Notes under the pieces: generated by a model
Seen by the model: only the letters and a program-made list of their open reading frames with translations
Told to the model about the DNA's origin: nothing
Databases searched by the model: none
Source of the DNA: Phytophthora quininea
Taxonomy: Eukaryota > Oomycota > Peronosporomycetes > Peronosporales > Peronosporaceae
NCBI GenBank assembly: GCA_011947345.1
Contig: JAAVTG010000583.1
Coordinates: 1-64,000, forward strand
Direction: 5' to 3'
DNA: 64,000 bases
In this document: one piece after another, positions 1 to 10,699 of the stretch
Position numbering within the stretch: the stretch's first letter is position 1
How the letters are laid out: each line of letters begins with the position of its first letter
Translations under genes and position numbers: made by a program

Positions 1-1643
1 AGTGGCCTCTAATATTTTGAAGGTTTTCGCGAACACTATCCTCGACGACGCCCTCCTCGTCTTCGATGTACTCCAGAATAAGGTGTTCAAGTAACTCGGC
101 ATCAATCCCATCTTGCAACACATTGTCATTTTTAGAAACATTGGCGTAGAAGCCGTTGTTTTGCTTGTAGAAATCAAACACATCCTGAACTTGTTGGCGG
201 CGAATTTGATGCTTTTTCTTACTTTCTGCACCTGAGCGTCCGTGAAGTCGCCTACAATCGCTACTCGAAAGAAGCAGCGTCAGCGATTGATCTTGGTAAC
301 AGCATCACAGGCGGTGACGGCGTGCAATCAAATGCCACACAGTGGGAACGAATGCAGCGGTGTCGGCCTCCTCTCATGACACGAGTCATTGCTGCGATAC
401 TGATCAACTGCGTCAGTAGCCTCTCCGGTAACGTGAGTGATTGCAGGTCATCTGGTAGGCAGCCAACGTAAAACCCGTTCGCAACTGCAAATTTCGGGAT
501 TTGTCCGCGCTGTATACTCTTCAGACAAGAGTTACACATCGTGAACCAAGCATTCATGTGGCCACCATCGTCCACGTAACAACGAAAGCTACGCGGGGCA
601 ACCATTACGTTCTCCAAGTGAATTACAAAAGGTGGCGCACGATAAAAATCCAATAAAGCTAGAGGCAGTGTTTTGTCTGCTTCCCCCAAGGCTTGCCTCA
701 TCTTGTTTACGAGTTTCCAATCTGAGGTCTCATGTCGGGTTGCCTCACACCGTGGTGTCAACTCGTCGCACGAAACACACACGCACTCCTCCATTCCTTC
801 AGGTCCCAACGCTTTCTGCATTCGAATCAGTGCTTTCAAGCGATCGGTAGCACTTACTGGCTCGAGAACGGCATCCTGCGTTGATTGATTATCCTTGGAG
901 GCTTGTGCATGGCGATAGCGACGCTGGTACAACCGTTGTCGCTCACGCGCCGGCTGAGATACTCTTGATGATGCACATACACGATTGCCAGTCGCAGTAG
1001 CCTCTTCATCAATCGTGTGTTGTTGTTTCACCAGCGCCATCGCGAGAGATGCTACAACCTGCACATCGTAGTCATCGCACAATTGGGAGCTATCACCGTC
1101 AGCTAGACCTGTGCTCGACTCTCCCCAACTAGTTCGTGATACCTCCATACGTTCCGACTCGTAGTTATCATCAAGGTGCCGAAGAAGATCTTCGCTGTCT
1201 GACATGGGTTCGCTGCAGTCATCAGGACCGTGCATCGCAGGAGGGTCGTCACAGTTTGTCTGCGCCATCCTGTGCTTCACGATCTCCATCACCTGAGCAG
1301 CAAGCTCGCGCACATCCACAACATCCAAATCATCGTGAAGACAGCTAGCAGAGTGAAGCTCATCCCGCGAGGTTTTGTTCTCCATCTCGTAGGCAGCGTC
1401 AAGACGCCACAGCAAGTCATCACAATCGTCGCTTTCAATTCTCAGCTCACAGCAGTGCCGCTGTCGCTTCACAGGCGAGGAATCATCGTCTGGACAGCAG
1501 CACCCACTCCTGTTTTCACGCGTATCCATCGTTGCACGTTTCAAACCCACGCGCTCACCATCGACGTGTTCCTGTTGTGGACCCCAGCTTGAAGCCGCAC
1601 CACCTTGGTCTGTGCTGGCATCGCCAAGCGCCGTCTTCTGCAT
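1..1643 (-). pseudogene. Helitron polyprotein, N-terminal part (DUF6570-like), runs off the window edge
   Basis: The reading frame covering 261-1643 has an acidic N-terminal half followed by a block typical of the region upstream of the Helitron Rep/helicase domains: a C-x2-C pair (CVSCDELTP), a second pair (MCNSCL), then IPKFAVANGFYVGCLP, LTLPERLLTQLIS and MRGGRHRCIRSHC. Close to base 270 the frame shifts and the same protein continues to base 1 with VAIVGDFTDAQVQKV and further charged sequence, as in other Helitron proteins. The Rep and helicase domains would lie beyond the left edge. The start is uncertain; the ATG at 1643 is only one candidate. The family is recognised from motif memory. 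The single shift may be a sequence error, so the element need not be dead. Confidence 0.7.
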
Positions 1644-1818
1644 CTGGAGCGAATCTGAAAGTGGCGCGCGGATCAACCCACGACCAGCGGTCCACGCAGA
1701 GCATGGCTGAGCTCCCGGCAGTATAATCACTCCAAGGCAGGCGTCCCATTCTCCGCAGACAAGGGACAGCAGTGTCCCTGCGCGGAGGAATCAAGGACAC
1801 CAACTTCTAGCGGTGCTG

Positions 1819-1848
1819 GAGGGGCGCCCGCTGGAAAATGCGCCCCTC
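1819..1848. repeat. Short GC hairpin
   Basis: GAGGGGCGC at 1819-1827 is repeated in inverse orientation as GCGCCCCTC at 1840-1848, giving a 9-bp stem with a 12-nt loop. It lies between the Helitron frame and the Harbinger remains and may be part of an element end. No function is proposed. Confidence 0.6.
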
Positions 1849-1889
1849 GGTAGGCAGCATAATGAACTCAAGCTTTTTGTTTTTCCGCA

Positions 1890-2105
1890 ATTGCCAATAC
1901 CGGTAAATCTAACGCGTGTGTCTTGCCAAGTGTTGAAACTGGTATGGTACAGTGAGGAGAAGATGTTTGAGACGGCGGCGGAGGACCAATACCGGTAAAA
2001 CCTAACGCTCGTATCGTCCAAAGCTTTTCTCTTGGTTTCGCTATGTGATAGTGAAAGAAGACAAATACCGAGGCATACCGGTGATCTAACGCGAAATAGC
2101 CCGAA
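1890..2105. repeat. Three degenerate ~90-bp tandem repeats
   Basis: The block ATACCGGTAAATCTAACGCG at about 1897 recurs in altered form at about 1989 (ATACCGGTAAAACCTAACGC) and 2075 (ATACCGGTGATCTAACGCG). The first two units also share a second block downstream of the core (TATGGTACAGTGAGGAGAAG against TATGTGATAGTGAAAGAAG). Spacing is roughly 92 and 87 bases. No coding explanation was found on either strand. Confidence 0.7.
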
Positions 2106-2205
2106 ACGACAGTTCTAAACGAACTGCGAACACAATAAGCAGGCAGGTACAACGTCGTCGCCGTAACCTCGTTGATCGCTTCCTTACCGCACTTTAAAAC
2201 GTTAA

Positions 2206-2765
2206 CTACTGGAAATCCGTGTTGCCCGCCAAAAACTCCTGGACAAAGTAGAATCTACACTCGTCGTCCATGCCGCAGTACATCGTTGCGGCGTTCGGGT
2301 TCGTGGCCAGCAGTTGAATAAACCGGAAACGTGCAGCCACCTCAATCGTGCTCGCTAGCTGGTCCTTGAACTCTTCGATCGCAACGTCAGACCGCGAAAG
2401 TTTGCACATACGATCACCCTCTCGACGAGCTGCACTAGTGTCCGCAAGCGTCTTGTGAGCAACAGCAAGCTCCAAGATGGCCTCGGTCATCTTCTCCCCG
2501 TGCTCTTGTGGCGCTTGGAACAACCGTCGTTGTTGTCGCCTTCCTGGGACGGACTGAGCGATGTTCGGCGACCACGGCTGCGGCAGCGAGATCCATTACC
2601 CGCCGATTCTTCCGTCTCTTCTTCCCCGTCGCTAGCTTCGCCAGAGCTGCCATCTTCATCATCGTCACTCGGATTGTCGGCGGATACGTTCTCGTCATTG
2701 AAGGCATCGACGTTGGCGTCGTTCTGGCTGACAGGCGCCAGTAATTGCGAATTTTGCGACGCCAA
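2206..2765 (-). CDS. Acidic/basic protein next to Harbinger remains (frameshifted)
   Basis: Two overlapping minus-strand frames read as one protein split by a shift near 2500. The upstream part (2487-2765) has an acidic tract (DDDEDGSSGEASDGEEE) and a basic nuclear-signal-like stretch (RCRSRGRRTS). The downstream part (2206-2523) is helical and charged and ends FYFVQEFLAGNTDFQ. It lies head-to-head with the Harbinger transposase fragment, the usual position of the second, DNA-binding protein of PIF/Harbinger elements. That position is the only reason to suggest that role; I do not recognise a SANT/MADF domain with confidence. It could equally be an unrelated host fragment. Confidence 0.4.
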
Positions 2766-2800
2766 GTGAGCAGTTCGACATGACTTTGTGATCTCAGAAG

Positions 2801-3348
2801 GTGTGTTTTGCTACTGATTTCGGAGATGCTATACTAACTAAATGTTCACTGTTTGCTACAGGAAAATATTACCTAGGAGACGCTGGTTATGCCTTAACCA
2901 AGCACACGTTGACGCCATACAGAGGCGTCACGTACCACCTAAAGGAATTTGGCGAGGGAAGTCAAAAACCACAGACAAAGGAAGAGCTTTTTAATCTGCG
3001 GCACTCATCGTTACGCAACGTCATTGAAAGAACCTACGGCTCCATCAAAAAGAATTCCCGATCCTCCAATCGATGCCCAACTACGAGCTGGGCGCGCAGG
3101 TGGGCCTCGTGCAAGCCACGTTTGCGATCCACAATTTCATTCGTTCCCATAAAGATGAATTTGCGGACAAGAAGCTTCAGAACAGCCATGTGAGGGAAGA
3201 AGACAACACGGAGGCCGCACAAAGAGCAACTGGAACTGACGAGATGGACTACGCATCGATGAAACAGGTTCGCGATAAAATAGCATCCGACATGTGGCGA
3301 AGCTACCTTGTATTCGTAGCTGGTAGAGATGGCGAGATTGTTGTCTAA
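2801..3348 (+). pseudogene. PIF/Harbinger-type DDE transposase, C-terminal fragment
   Basis: The frame from about 2862 reads KYYLGDAGY, then LTPYRGVTYHLKEF, then LFNLRHSSLRNVIERTYG. This is the second catalytic Asp block (DAGY) and the LRNVIER block carrying the catalytic Glu of the DDE_Tnp_4 family. Around 3060 the frame shifts and the same domain continues as ATFAIHNFIR, the conserved end of the family. The N-terminal half of the transposase is missing, so this is a relic even if the shift were a sequence error. It ends just before the short repeats at 3425-3590. Confidence 0.8.
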
Positions 3349-3424
3349 TAGCATACGTTCATGAAACAAAAGTTCGCGTTGGAAATTATGTGTTTAAAAA
3401 GGCTCGCACTCAATCCGCTGGATC

Positions 3425-3590
3425 AATCCGCTATCTGCCGGAATTCGGGAGGATTGAATCCGCTGGAATATGGTCATTTTCCGCTCGAATTGTATGCAGT
3501 ACGCGCCAGCGGATCGGCCGTTCCGCTGGAAAGAAAATTCCGCCGGAATTGGCCCCATTCCGCTGGAATTTGGCACTGCAGTACGCACCC
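3425..3590. repeat. Two ~83-bp direct repeats with CCGCTGGAA motifs, probable element terminus
   Basis: TGCAGTACGCGCC at 3495-3507 recurs as TGCAGTACGCACC at 3578-3590, 83 bases later. The sequence before each copy shares the order CCGCTGGAAT, then AATT, then GCAGTACGC. CCGCTGGAA or CCGCCGGAA appears repeatedly from 3415 to 3565. The block follows the Harbinger fragment and looks like a duplicated or nested transposon end. The matching left terminus was not identified. Confidence 0.55.
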
Positions 3591-3599
3591 CTGGTGGTC

Positions 3600-3976
3600 T
3601 TAGCGTGAGCTTGCTTCGGCAAGATACCATCCACAATAAAATAGGTGCTTGGGGCATTAAGATTGTCGCTAAAGTCTTCGAGTGAACCGAAAAATGCTAC
3701 AGTCTTTGTGAAGATTATCCACCACCGCATTGCGTGGTTGTGGTACACCACCGTTCTGTGCTTGCTCGCCAAATACCCTAGGAGCAGTAATCCGAAGCAG
3801 ATGCAAATGCCTGGACTATCACGTCTGAGCTCTGGGCAAGCTTCAACACCCGCTTCCTTAGCGCATGGTAACACTCTAGAACATAGCTCGCAGTTGCTGA
3901 AACATAGTTGGGGAGCCACTCTTGAAAAGGGAGAGTAAGCACTGCCCCGAGCTTGACAGCGATTCCATCCAAGAAA
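3600..3976. other. No supported gene
   Basis: Minus-strand frames of moderate length cross this stretch (for example one including FGSLEDFSDNLNAPSTYFIVDG), but the frame changes and I recognise no family. It lies downstream of the DHHC gene remains and could hold decayed C-terminal sequence or transposon DNA. Confidence 0.4.
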
Positions 3977-4827
3977 TCAATTCGAATCAAGCACACGTTC
4001 TCCTTCATTTCGCCGTTCCAGCCATCGATAAAGCCACTCGTACGTAGTCAAACCGAGAAATGCAATATAGAGATGGAAGGATCCGAGCACGACGAGAAAC
4101 ACCAGCTCCAACATGGGTAAGAGCGAGATCGCACACAGCCACATTGCTCGAGACGAGTTCGTAGAGTGTCTCGCTTCGTCCGAAAAAGTCGAGAAATAGC
4201 GTATCCGGTGACAATTTGCTGCGTTACCAGCAGCAGGATCGTACACGACAGTAGCCCCACAAAGAGCGAATAATTGCGAGTCCCAATGCACGTGTTGAGG
4301 TAAATGCAGTGGTGGTCGTAGCCCGGCACGCACTCTGCCACAGTGTCTGGTGTCGGTTGTGAGTGGTGCTAGGCCGCATTCTTGACAGACAACTCCCACG
4401 GCATGGGACGGTAGTAGACCAGTAGCGTCCTTACCCACAGACTCAATAATGCCTTCCATCGGTTGTTCTTGCTGCTTATACGATGGATCGAAGCGAGAAA
4501 TCTACACAGCAACATGTTGAAGTGAATCTGCAACAGCTGATAAAATACCCGAGCCAACGTACAATAATAAATAAACATGTGGTGACGGAGAATTGCACGG
4601 CGAATAATAACTCAATTGTGCGTCGCATCGGCAGCTCCTGGACGCTGACGTAGAAGACCACAGCCGACAGACTCGCCACCAGCACCACCTGCAGAAGGAG
4701 CTGTCACTTGTTGTGTAATACATCCCATCTTATTGGCAAGCAACTCACCGCGACTTGCGACGGATGCAGCGGAGCCTCGCAGCCATGCCGTCGCACCTTC
4801 ATCGAATTTTGATAGATCCGGTTTCAA
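3977..4827 (-). pseudogene. DHHC palmitoyltransferase, multiply frameshifted
   Basis: Read in pieces on the minus strand this is an integral-membrane protein S-acyltransferase. The start is MKPDLSKFDEGA at 4827. Two hydrophobic segments follow (FYVSVQELP region; SVTTCLFIIVR). Then comes the cysteine-rich domain: CQECGLAPLTTDTRHCG, a frame change near 4330, and ECVPGYDHHCIYLNTCIG with the catalytic DHHC. A third hydrophobic segment is LFVGLLSCTILLLV, and after another shift near 4170 there is LVFLVVLGSFHLYIAFLG followed by TTYEW, the TTxE motif of the family. Between RHC and the following Cys a few residues of the zinc-binding domain are missing, so loss is more than a simple shift. Catalytic and TTxE motifs survive; function is doubtful. 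Confidence 0.75.
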
Positions 4828-5285
4828 TAAAACTGTTTTTCAGTGGTCGAATCTGTAGACGAGAAATACCATCGGAAAGCCAACTAAACTCTACGCATTT
4901 TATTCCTCTTAGCCACAATTCGCGCACGACTCCATCGCTTTTTGCTTTTGGTTTCACGCTGATAATGTGCGCGCGTTTGCCGTCTTCTTCGAAGCTGAGC
5001 TGAGGTCTTGTAGTACGACAGCCAAAGTCAGAAGTCTTCTATCTACTTGACGTCGATCTTCTGCTCTTCATCTTTTTTGTTTATTCCTGAACGCCCCCAT
5101 TGCTTTCATTCTTTGTTGTTTTGTACGCCACAGCATCCTTGATGCTAGGATATGTGTCGTTTGCTCCTGTTGTATAGGTGCTCTATTCAGCAGAGCTCTG
5201 GAGACCGGCTTGCTGTTTGTGTGTCTGTTGGTTCACTTGGTCGCGCACCTGCGAAGCCTGTGCAGTAGCTGGATCATCTGCTCTT
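4828..5285. other. Intergenic, no gene seen
   Basis: Pyrimidine-rich on the + strand in its second half. It separates the start of the DHHC gene from the end of the FYVE gene, both on the minus strand. No RNA gene or repeat was recognised. Confidence 0.5.
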
Positions 5286-7201
5286 TCAGTACTGGGTCTT
5301 CTTTCGGTCGCTCTTGTCCCTGAACAACCATAGCGGTCTCGTTGTAGCTGCTGAGGGCACCAAGTCAGATGAGTTGGCTGCGTTCGTCAGTTGTTTGCCG
5401 TTTTGGCGCGCAGGCACAAGCTGCGAGTTCGCCATGGCACGCGCGACTTTGCTCTGCGCTTCTCGTCGCTCCTGCACCATGACCATGGCCAGGTGTGCAA
5501 GATTCTGCATGGTGGCAATCTGAGACTCCTGTAGAGACTCGCGGGGTTCTGTATCCAACACACACAGCTCCGACGCATTCGTTATCCACCGTAAACAGCG
5601 GAGCACCTGCCAAGAAGCGGACACTTAGCGGTCCTGTCACGAACGGGTTCGTTCTGAATCGCGGGTCGCGCAGTGTGTCCATAACCACAAGTGGCCGCTG
5701 GTCACGAACTGGGTACTCGCAAAAGCTGAAATCACGAGGCACTTCGGACTCTTTGACGTTTACAGCACTCTTGAACCACTGCCGGTTCTCGTCCACAAGA
5801 CTCACCACAGCGTACTTGCAGGCTAGAGTTTGCGCTGCCAGATCGCACAGAGTATCGTAAATGTCGACTTGCTCTTCAGTCGACGCACCTGCTGCATCTC
5901 TGCGCAGTATCGAGTCGTAGCCGCTCCATCAAAGCGCCCACCATCGCCTTGCTCTCTTGGTCTCTAGCGGCAAGTTGCTGCAACCAAGCAATACCGACAA
6001 GGTCTGGCACAGTAGAAACCTGTGATCCAGGTAGCGCCAAGGCGTACTCTTCAACCGCATCACGAAGTACGCTGTTGTCCACTCCAGGAGGCAAAGGCAT
6101 GCCGTCCTTCGCGGCTTCAGTAACAGCAGCCACCGCTGCTGCAGCCTTCAAGTTCGCTTCCTCCTTCTCCCGGTCCTCTGCACTTGCCGAGGTGCCATCC
6201 ATGCAAGCTTTGCAGACCCTTAAAGTCGTCAAGCCCACACTCTGCAAGTCCACGCTCTTGTACACTGAACAGGCTCGGCAAATAATCTCGCCGCAAGCTC
6301 TGCAGTGGTGTTTGCGTCTCGTATTGGTGAATGTCTTCAAGCACAAATGGCAGCACGCTCGGTCCTTGTCGTTGACCCAAGTGGGCACTCTTCTCTTCGT
6401 CAGCTCCTTGGAGATGCGTCTTCTCGTGATGGCTTCTTCGATGCCGCCGACCGACTCGGCCCAATGCGCTAGCAGAGCGCGGTTCAATTTCCTTCTCGCG
6501 CGAGCTCCAGGCGGCTGTCGGATACTACACACAAACGTGGCTTCGACGACTCCCTCGTCCACTCTTGGTCGGAAAATGAATCCACACTTGGACACTGACG
6601 CTCGTTCCAGTTTGTGCGAGTCATAAAGCGACGGACACTCTGCTTGGTCGATGGACTCGTACAGACACACGCCCACTGGCGCTTTTGCTGTTGCCTGTGC
6701 GTTGATCTCGCGGCCTTTCCCGTCCACAAAGTCGGCCGAGATGACGCCCGCGTACTCTAAAAGCAAAAGTCGACCCCGACTTGACTGCCCAAACTGGCCA
6801 TACTCTTTTGGTGCGGGCTGCTGTCCATTTGATACTCAGCGCCTCGGACTCGTTCTGTTCTTTATGGAACAGCACGGCCGCGTCCGCGAAGAACTCGCGC
6901 AGCTGCAACTGCATCAAACTGCGGTAGTCGACGGTGGTCTGCGCCAGGAACACGTCCATAATGTCGTCCAATGAGGCGCGCACGGTGGCCACGGCGCGGA
7001 TCGAGTAGGTGAGTCCTCCCTTCTGTCGGTCCTCATACAGCGTCACCCCTCGCTTCTCGGACACGGTCGTCCACTCGACGTCTGGCTGGCGGATCAGGTC
7101 CGGGATGAGGCTGCGGCTCCATTGCAGCAGCTCGCTCTGGTCGGTGTCCGACAGCTCCGGGGCTTGAAGAAGCCGCTGCGCAGCGGCAGCGACCGCACCA
7201 T
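5286..7201 (-). CDS. START-FYVE-GAF domain protein
   Basis: A probable phosphoinositide-binding regulatory protein of endosomal membranes. Start ATG is at 7201 (MVRSLPL). A START-like lipid-binding region follows (about 7060-6500; GGLTYSIRAVATV, DFVDGKGREIN). The FYVE zinc finger (about 6390-6190) has the WVND motif, RRKHHCRACG and TLRVCKAC, so the PI3P-binding residues are all present. A GAF-like region (about 5850-5540) reads KYAVVSLVDENRQWFK, FLAGAPLFT and CVLDTEPR. The tail is helical and charged. The protein is read in five pieces, with single- or double-base shifts near 7162, 6830, 5890 and 5545; the last is in a GT repeat. The intact domain motifs in each piece suggest sequence errors rather than decay. 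START-FYVE-GAF combinations are characteristic of oomycetes. Confidence 0.85.
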
Positions 7202-7401
7202 GACAGCAGCAACGACTCGAACTTCGGGAAATGGAGGGAAGCCGGTTGTTTATAGGCGACTGGCCCTATGTCGCGTGTCGTCCGAACGTCTTATCGAAAT
7301 TCATCAATTTACGAACGTTTTATAAAATGGTGCTTAAAAGTAGCCTTGTTCAACTAAAAGTATGTACATGGCGTTGGCAGACTGGTCTGCTATCCCTCGC
7401 G

Positions 7402-8067
7402 CTATGTGATGTTGACGACCATGGCTGCTGCCAAGGCCAGTCCTGCACTAGCTGCCGCTACTTGGCCTGCTTGCTGCTGACTGCGTCGCTGCTGCTCCTG
7501 CCTCTGCAGCACGCTGTAGAACTGGTGCTCCTTGCTCTGCACGAACGCCAAGCTGCAGGGCTTGGCCGAGTTGCGGATCAGCACCTGCAGCTCGCTCATG
7601 TCCAGGTACCGCACCACGCGGCCATCCACGTAGCGCAGCTCAAAGCTTGAGTCCACGCCGGCCTCTTTGAGGGCACCCTCGCACTTCTTGACGTGCACAG
7701 GCGGCGGCGGGGAAGTAAAGACGAACGGGATGCCTGGACACAGCGCGTGCTCCTGTTTCAGCAGTGCCAGGCGCTCGGCCAGGTTCTCCTCCGTGATCGG
7801 CACCCCTTTGGCTTGCAGCAGCATGTCCCCAACGTGGACGTCGGACCGGGTCGAGCGCGTGACGATAACGCGGCGAGAAGCCTCGTCGACGCCCAGCGTC
7901 ACGCCTAAAGCGTCGGAGCCCCAGTGGATGGTGCGCACAGTCGTGTGCGCCGACTGCCGCATGAGGTCCAGGCCGATGGCCTCGCCGCCCCACTTGTAGC
8001 GCACCACGAGGTCGTCGCTGCCGTCGTTGGACAGGAAGCTCTCGCAGGTAGACGATGACCGCTCCAT
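7402..8067 (-). CDS. PDZ-like protein of 221 residues
   Basis: Uninterrupted frame from ATG at 8067. Residues about 25-110 resemble a PDZ fold: a hydrophobic strand pair (SDALGVTLGVDEASRRVIV), then DVHVGDMLLQAKGVPIT, the usual 'GD.l..v.g..v' turn, and a helix (LAERLALLKQ). A second strand-rich section follows (RYVDGRVVRYLDMSELQVL). Near the C-terminus is a Gln/Arg-rich segment and then a short hydrophobic stretch (AAASAGLALAAAMVV) that could be a tail anchor. It is on the same strand as the FYVE gene, starting about 870 bases upstream of that gene's start. The PDZ call rests on pattern only; function unknown. Confidence 0.7.
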   Translation of the reverse strand: MERSSSTCESFLSNDGSDDLVVRYKWGGEAIGLDLMRQSAHTTVRTIHWGSDALGVTLGVDEASRRVIVTRSTRSDVHVGDMLLQAKGVPITEENLAERLALLKQEHALCPGIPFVFTSPPPPVHVKKCEGALKEAGVDSSFELRYVDGRVVRYLDMSELQVLIRNSAKPCSLAFVQSKEHQFYSVLQRQEQQRRSQQQAGQVAAASAGLALAAAMVVNIT

Positions 8068-9059
8068 CTTCAGGTGTTGCAGACGAGGTGGGAATTCAGC
8101 ACTGTTCGACTGACTTGGTGTTTGTATAGTATTTGGGATGAAATGATAGCGCCATTTGATTAATTTAGTAGTTCCAAAATATAATTTTGAAAAACTCCTA
8201 TTTACCCAAAAAGTACAAATACATTGTTTTTATTGTGAGGGAAAGAAGTGCTGATAAGCTCAGCCCAACAGAGATTAATTAGCGTTCTGTCGTTTCATCC
8301 GCAGGGCAAATATGCTTAGTCAATTTCAATCTCACAGAAGCGATGGCAAAAGACATAAAGCTGTCATGCCTTTGAGGACAATTTGACTCGGGTACTGAGC
8401 AAATGACGCTGCTGCGAAGCAGGTGCGCTAGTTGCAGTGCCTCAAACATCACAAAATTGTTATTCTTTATTTCAAACTAAAACCTTTAACCCAGCCTTCG
8501 GGTAGCCCTAGCTACGGCCGATTTATTTTATCTGCATCTGTTGCACGGACAATAACCTCGCCATCGTGAAACATCATCGCATTGTCAACATTATGGCGCC
8601 GTTGCAAAGAAAGTGCATGTATATCTGACACAATTCGGGGTTGTCGTCTTGGTGCCACCACGGCATTGCGAGTGGTCAAATCAATCCCAAGAAAACTATA
8701 CAGGGTAGGTAATCTGTTTTGAAAATCTCCGCGTGTGTCTGGTCATGTTTGCGTTGTTTATTATAGTCGCGACGCACTTGGCAGTACGCCAGTACCTTGC
8801 TGGCCTTGATGACGCACGGGCGCTGACAACCTGTCCCCCATCAGCATCGTGTGCATCACTACTTCAAGAATGATTAGCTCCGTTCGTAGCAATATGGGTG
8901 TGTTGATGTGATATTACAGAGAACCGATCGTGATACTTGACATTTCGCTAAACATACCCTAGGTGGAAGCGACCTCCATGACGTGGTGAATCTGTTCCTG
9001 AAAAATGGTCGGGTGCCGGAACTATTGAAAAAACAGTGTTTTATTCACAGCAATACAAA
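8068..9059. other. AT-rich intergenic DNA with no supported gene
   Basis: On the minus strand near 8690-8500 there is a coding-like stretch (RRHNVDNAMMFHDGEVIVR) without a start or a recognisable family; it may be another transposon fragment. Otherwise nothing was seen. Confidence 0.5.
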
Positions 9060-9920
9060 AACTAATGTTGCATTAGCACTCTCCTCTGTATATCTCGTGA
9101 ATAAAAATTGTGCTGCAAACAACAGGGGGATTGAAAACGCTGCGCTTGACGACAACAGCATTCCCAGCGGTGGGAAATTTTCGTTCCGATAGCACGGACG
9201 TTGTAAAGCGCGTTCCATTGTCGCTCCACTACTTTGGGGGTTAATATCATCGCTAATTGTAGCAGCAACGGTTACAAAGTTGTCAACCTTGTACTGACAC
9301 TGAAATCGGATATTTAGTCGGGTAGAGCTTCAGTTATATGTCTGGACACTCATCAAGACGCTGATTCTCAAACATTTCTGCGCGTATGCCAGCTTTCACT
9401 TGTTTTCTTATTCCTGGCAACAGGTGAGTCGGGGTTCGTCTTTTGATGGTGGTGGGGGCAGCGTCGAAAGGTGCATTTCAATTTCGACAGCAGCGGCCAC
9501 CAGAAGCTGCTTGGCTGTTATTTTATTCGACTCATGAAACAGCCTAGTATCCGTCAGGCGAGGGTCCAGTAACACGCCCAACCACATTGCAACGGGTCCG
9601 CAATTCTCTCTCGGTCGAGACCTCCTTTTAACCACATCCGAATGCGTGATGGCCCGTCATCGATCTCGCGTGCGGATTCGGATGGTGTGGGTTACCTGTC
9701 TTCTACTCAATCACCATTAGCCGTTGTACGCCCATGGAATAAGCTCAGCCAACCACTGATAACGTGTGGTGAGACAACCGCACGTGCATCGATTTTGACG
9801 CTCGATCCACGCAAAGCTGTCGTTTTGGCGAGTGATGACCACACGTACTGTATGGCGTTGCCGTTTTTCTTGTTATAACAGTCATCGATGGTTATACTGT
9901 ATAGCTTCGTGGGTATATCC
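9060..9920 (-). pseudogene. hAT transposase relic
   Basis: Fragments in several minus-strand frames match the order expected for a hAT transposase C-terminal half. Around 9600-9540 is LGVLLDPRLTDTRLF, the 'LDPRfk' block before the dimerisation region. Around 9200-9110, in another frame, is LSERKFPTAGNAVVVKRS followed by a (F/I)IHE block, matching the 'SER.FS.aG.....R..L' dimerisation motif. Stops and shifts separate the pieces, so this is an old inactive copy. No terminal repeats or 8-bp duplication were identified. Confidence 0.6.
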
Positions 9921-10329
9921 ACTATTCTTGAAGATGCTAGTATCTGGGATATTCAGTGTTTATCGATACCATATTTCGGTAAGAAATTCCGTCAATGCCT
10001 GATGATCTGTTTTGTAGTGTAGAGGTGACTCACGTGGTTACACCGGTCTGCCGCTATTGCAAGCGAGATTGATCATCGTTTCTACAAATATTTCTTGAGC
10101 TCATAACATGCGCACATAGAAGTTGGGCACGTCTCAATGATTATCCAGTTGTGTTCCATGTTCTTCGGGTCGGCTGTTAACTATCCAACGCGTTATGAAT
10201 AGGGTACTGCGTGGACTAAAATGACTAATACATTTGGCCTACCTTGACGAGATAGTGATTTTACTCGTGGTGTAATCTAGCAGCACGTATTCGAAGTAAA
10301 GTGAGTGCTAGAACGCGTGGCGACGGTAG

Positions 10330-10570
10330 GACTGACGTTGAAATGGAAGAACTGCGCCTTTGCGACTACGTCGACGGAATGCTTGGCCATGAGTTAAGTC
10401 GGAAGGGATTTCGGCCCGCAGAGCGGCTGGTCACAGAGGTCACCAAGTTTTTCGCGCCTGAGGAGGTAAAGAAATTATTTCATCTCGCCAGTTACTACCG
10501 CAAGTTCATTGCAACCGTCGGAGAAATCGAGCACGTTCCGCTGAACAAAGCAGAGCTCGTTTTGCCTCGA
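10330..10570 (+). pseudogene. Ty3/gypsy pol fragment (end of reverse transcriptase, connection region)
   Basis: The frame from 10301 contains DGMLGHELSRKGFRPAERLV and LFHLASYYRKFI, which correspond to the 'yLGh.ls..G..p' and 'lG.a.YYRrFI' blocks at the end of gypsy reverse transcriptases. Only about 75 residues are preserved. It lies in opposite orientation to the reverse transcriptase relic immediately to the right, so it belongs to a different copy or to an inverted piece. Confidence 0.65.
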
Positions 10571-10699
10571 GGAAATCTTATTAAAAAAACATTAATTGTC
10601 CGCTGTTTTTTTTTTGCATGCTCGCGCAAGACGGTGCCCAGCCATTGAAACGGCACCAGTACAATCGCTAACCATAAATATATAGTAAACATTCTTTGA

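Noticed and set aside
3431..3919. 162-codon - strand frame including YFIVDG
   Set aside because: Crosses the terminal repeats at 3425-3590 and shows no recognisable family, so it is left unassigned.
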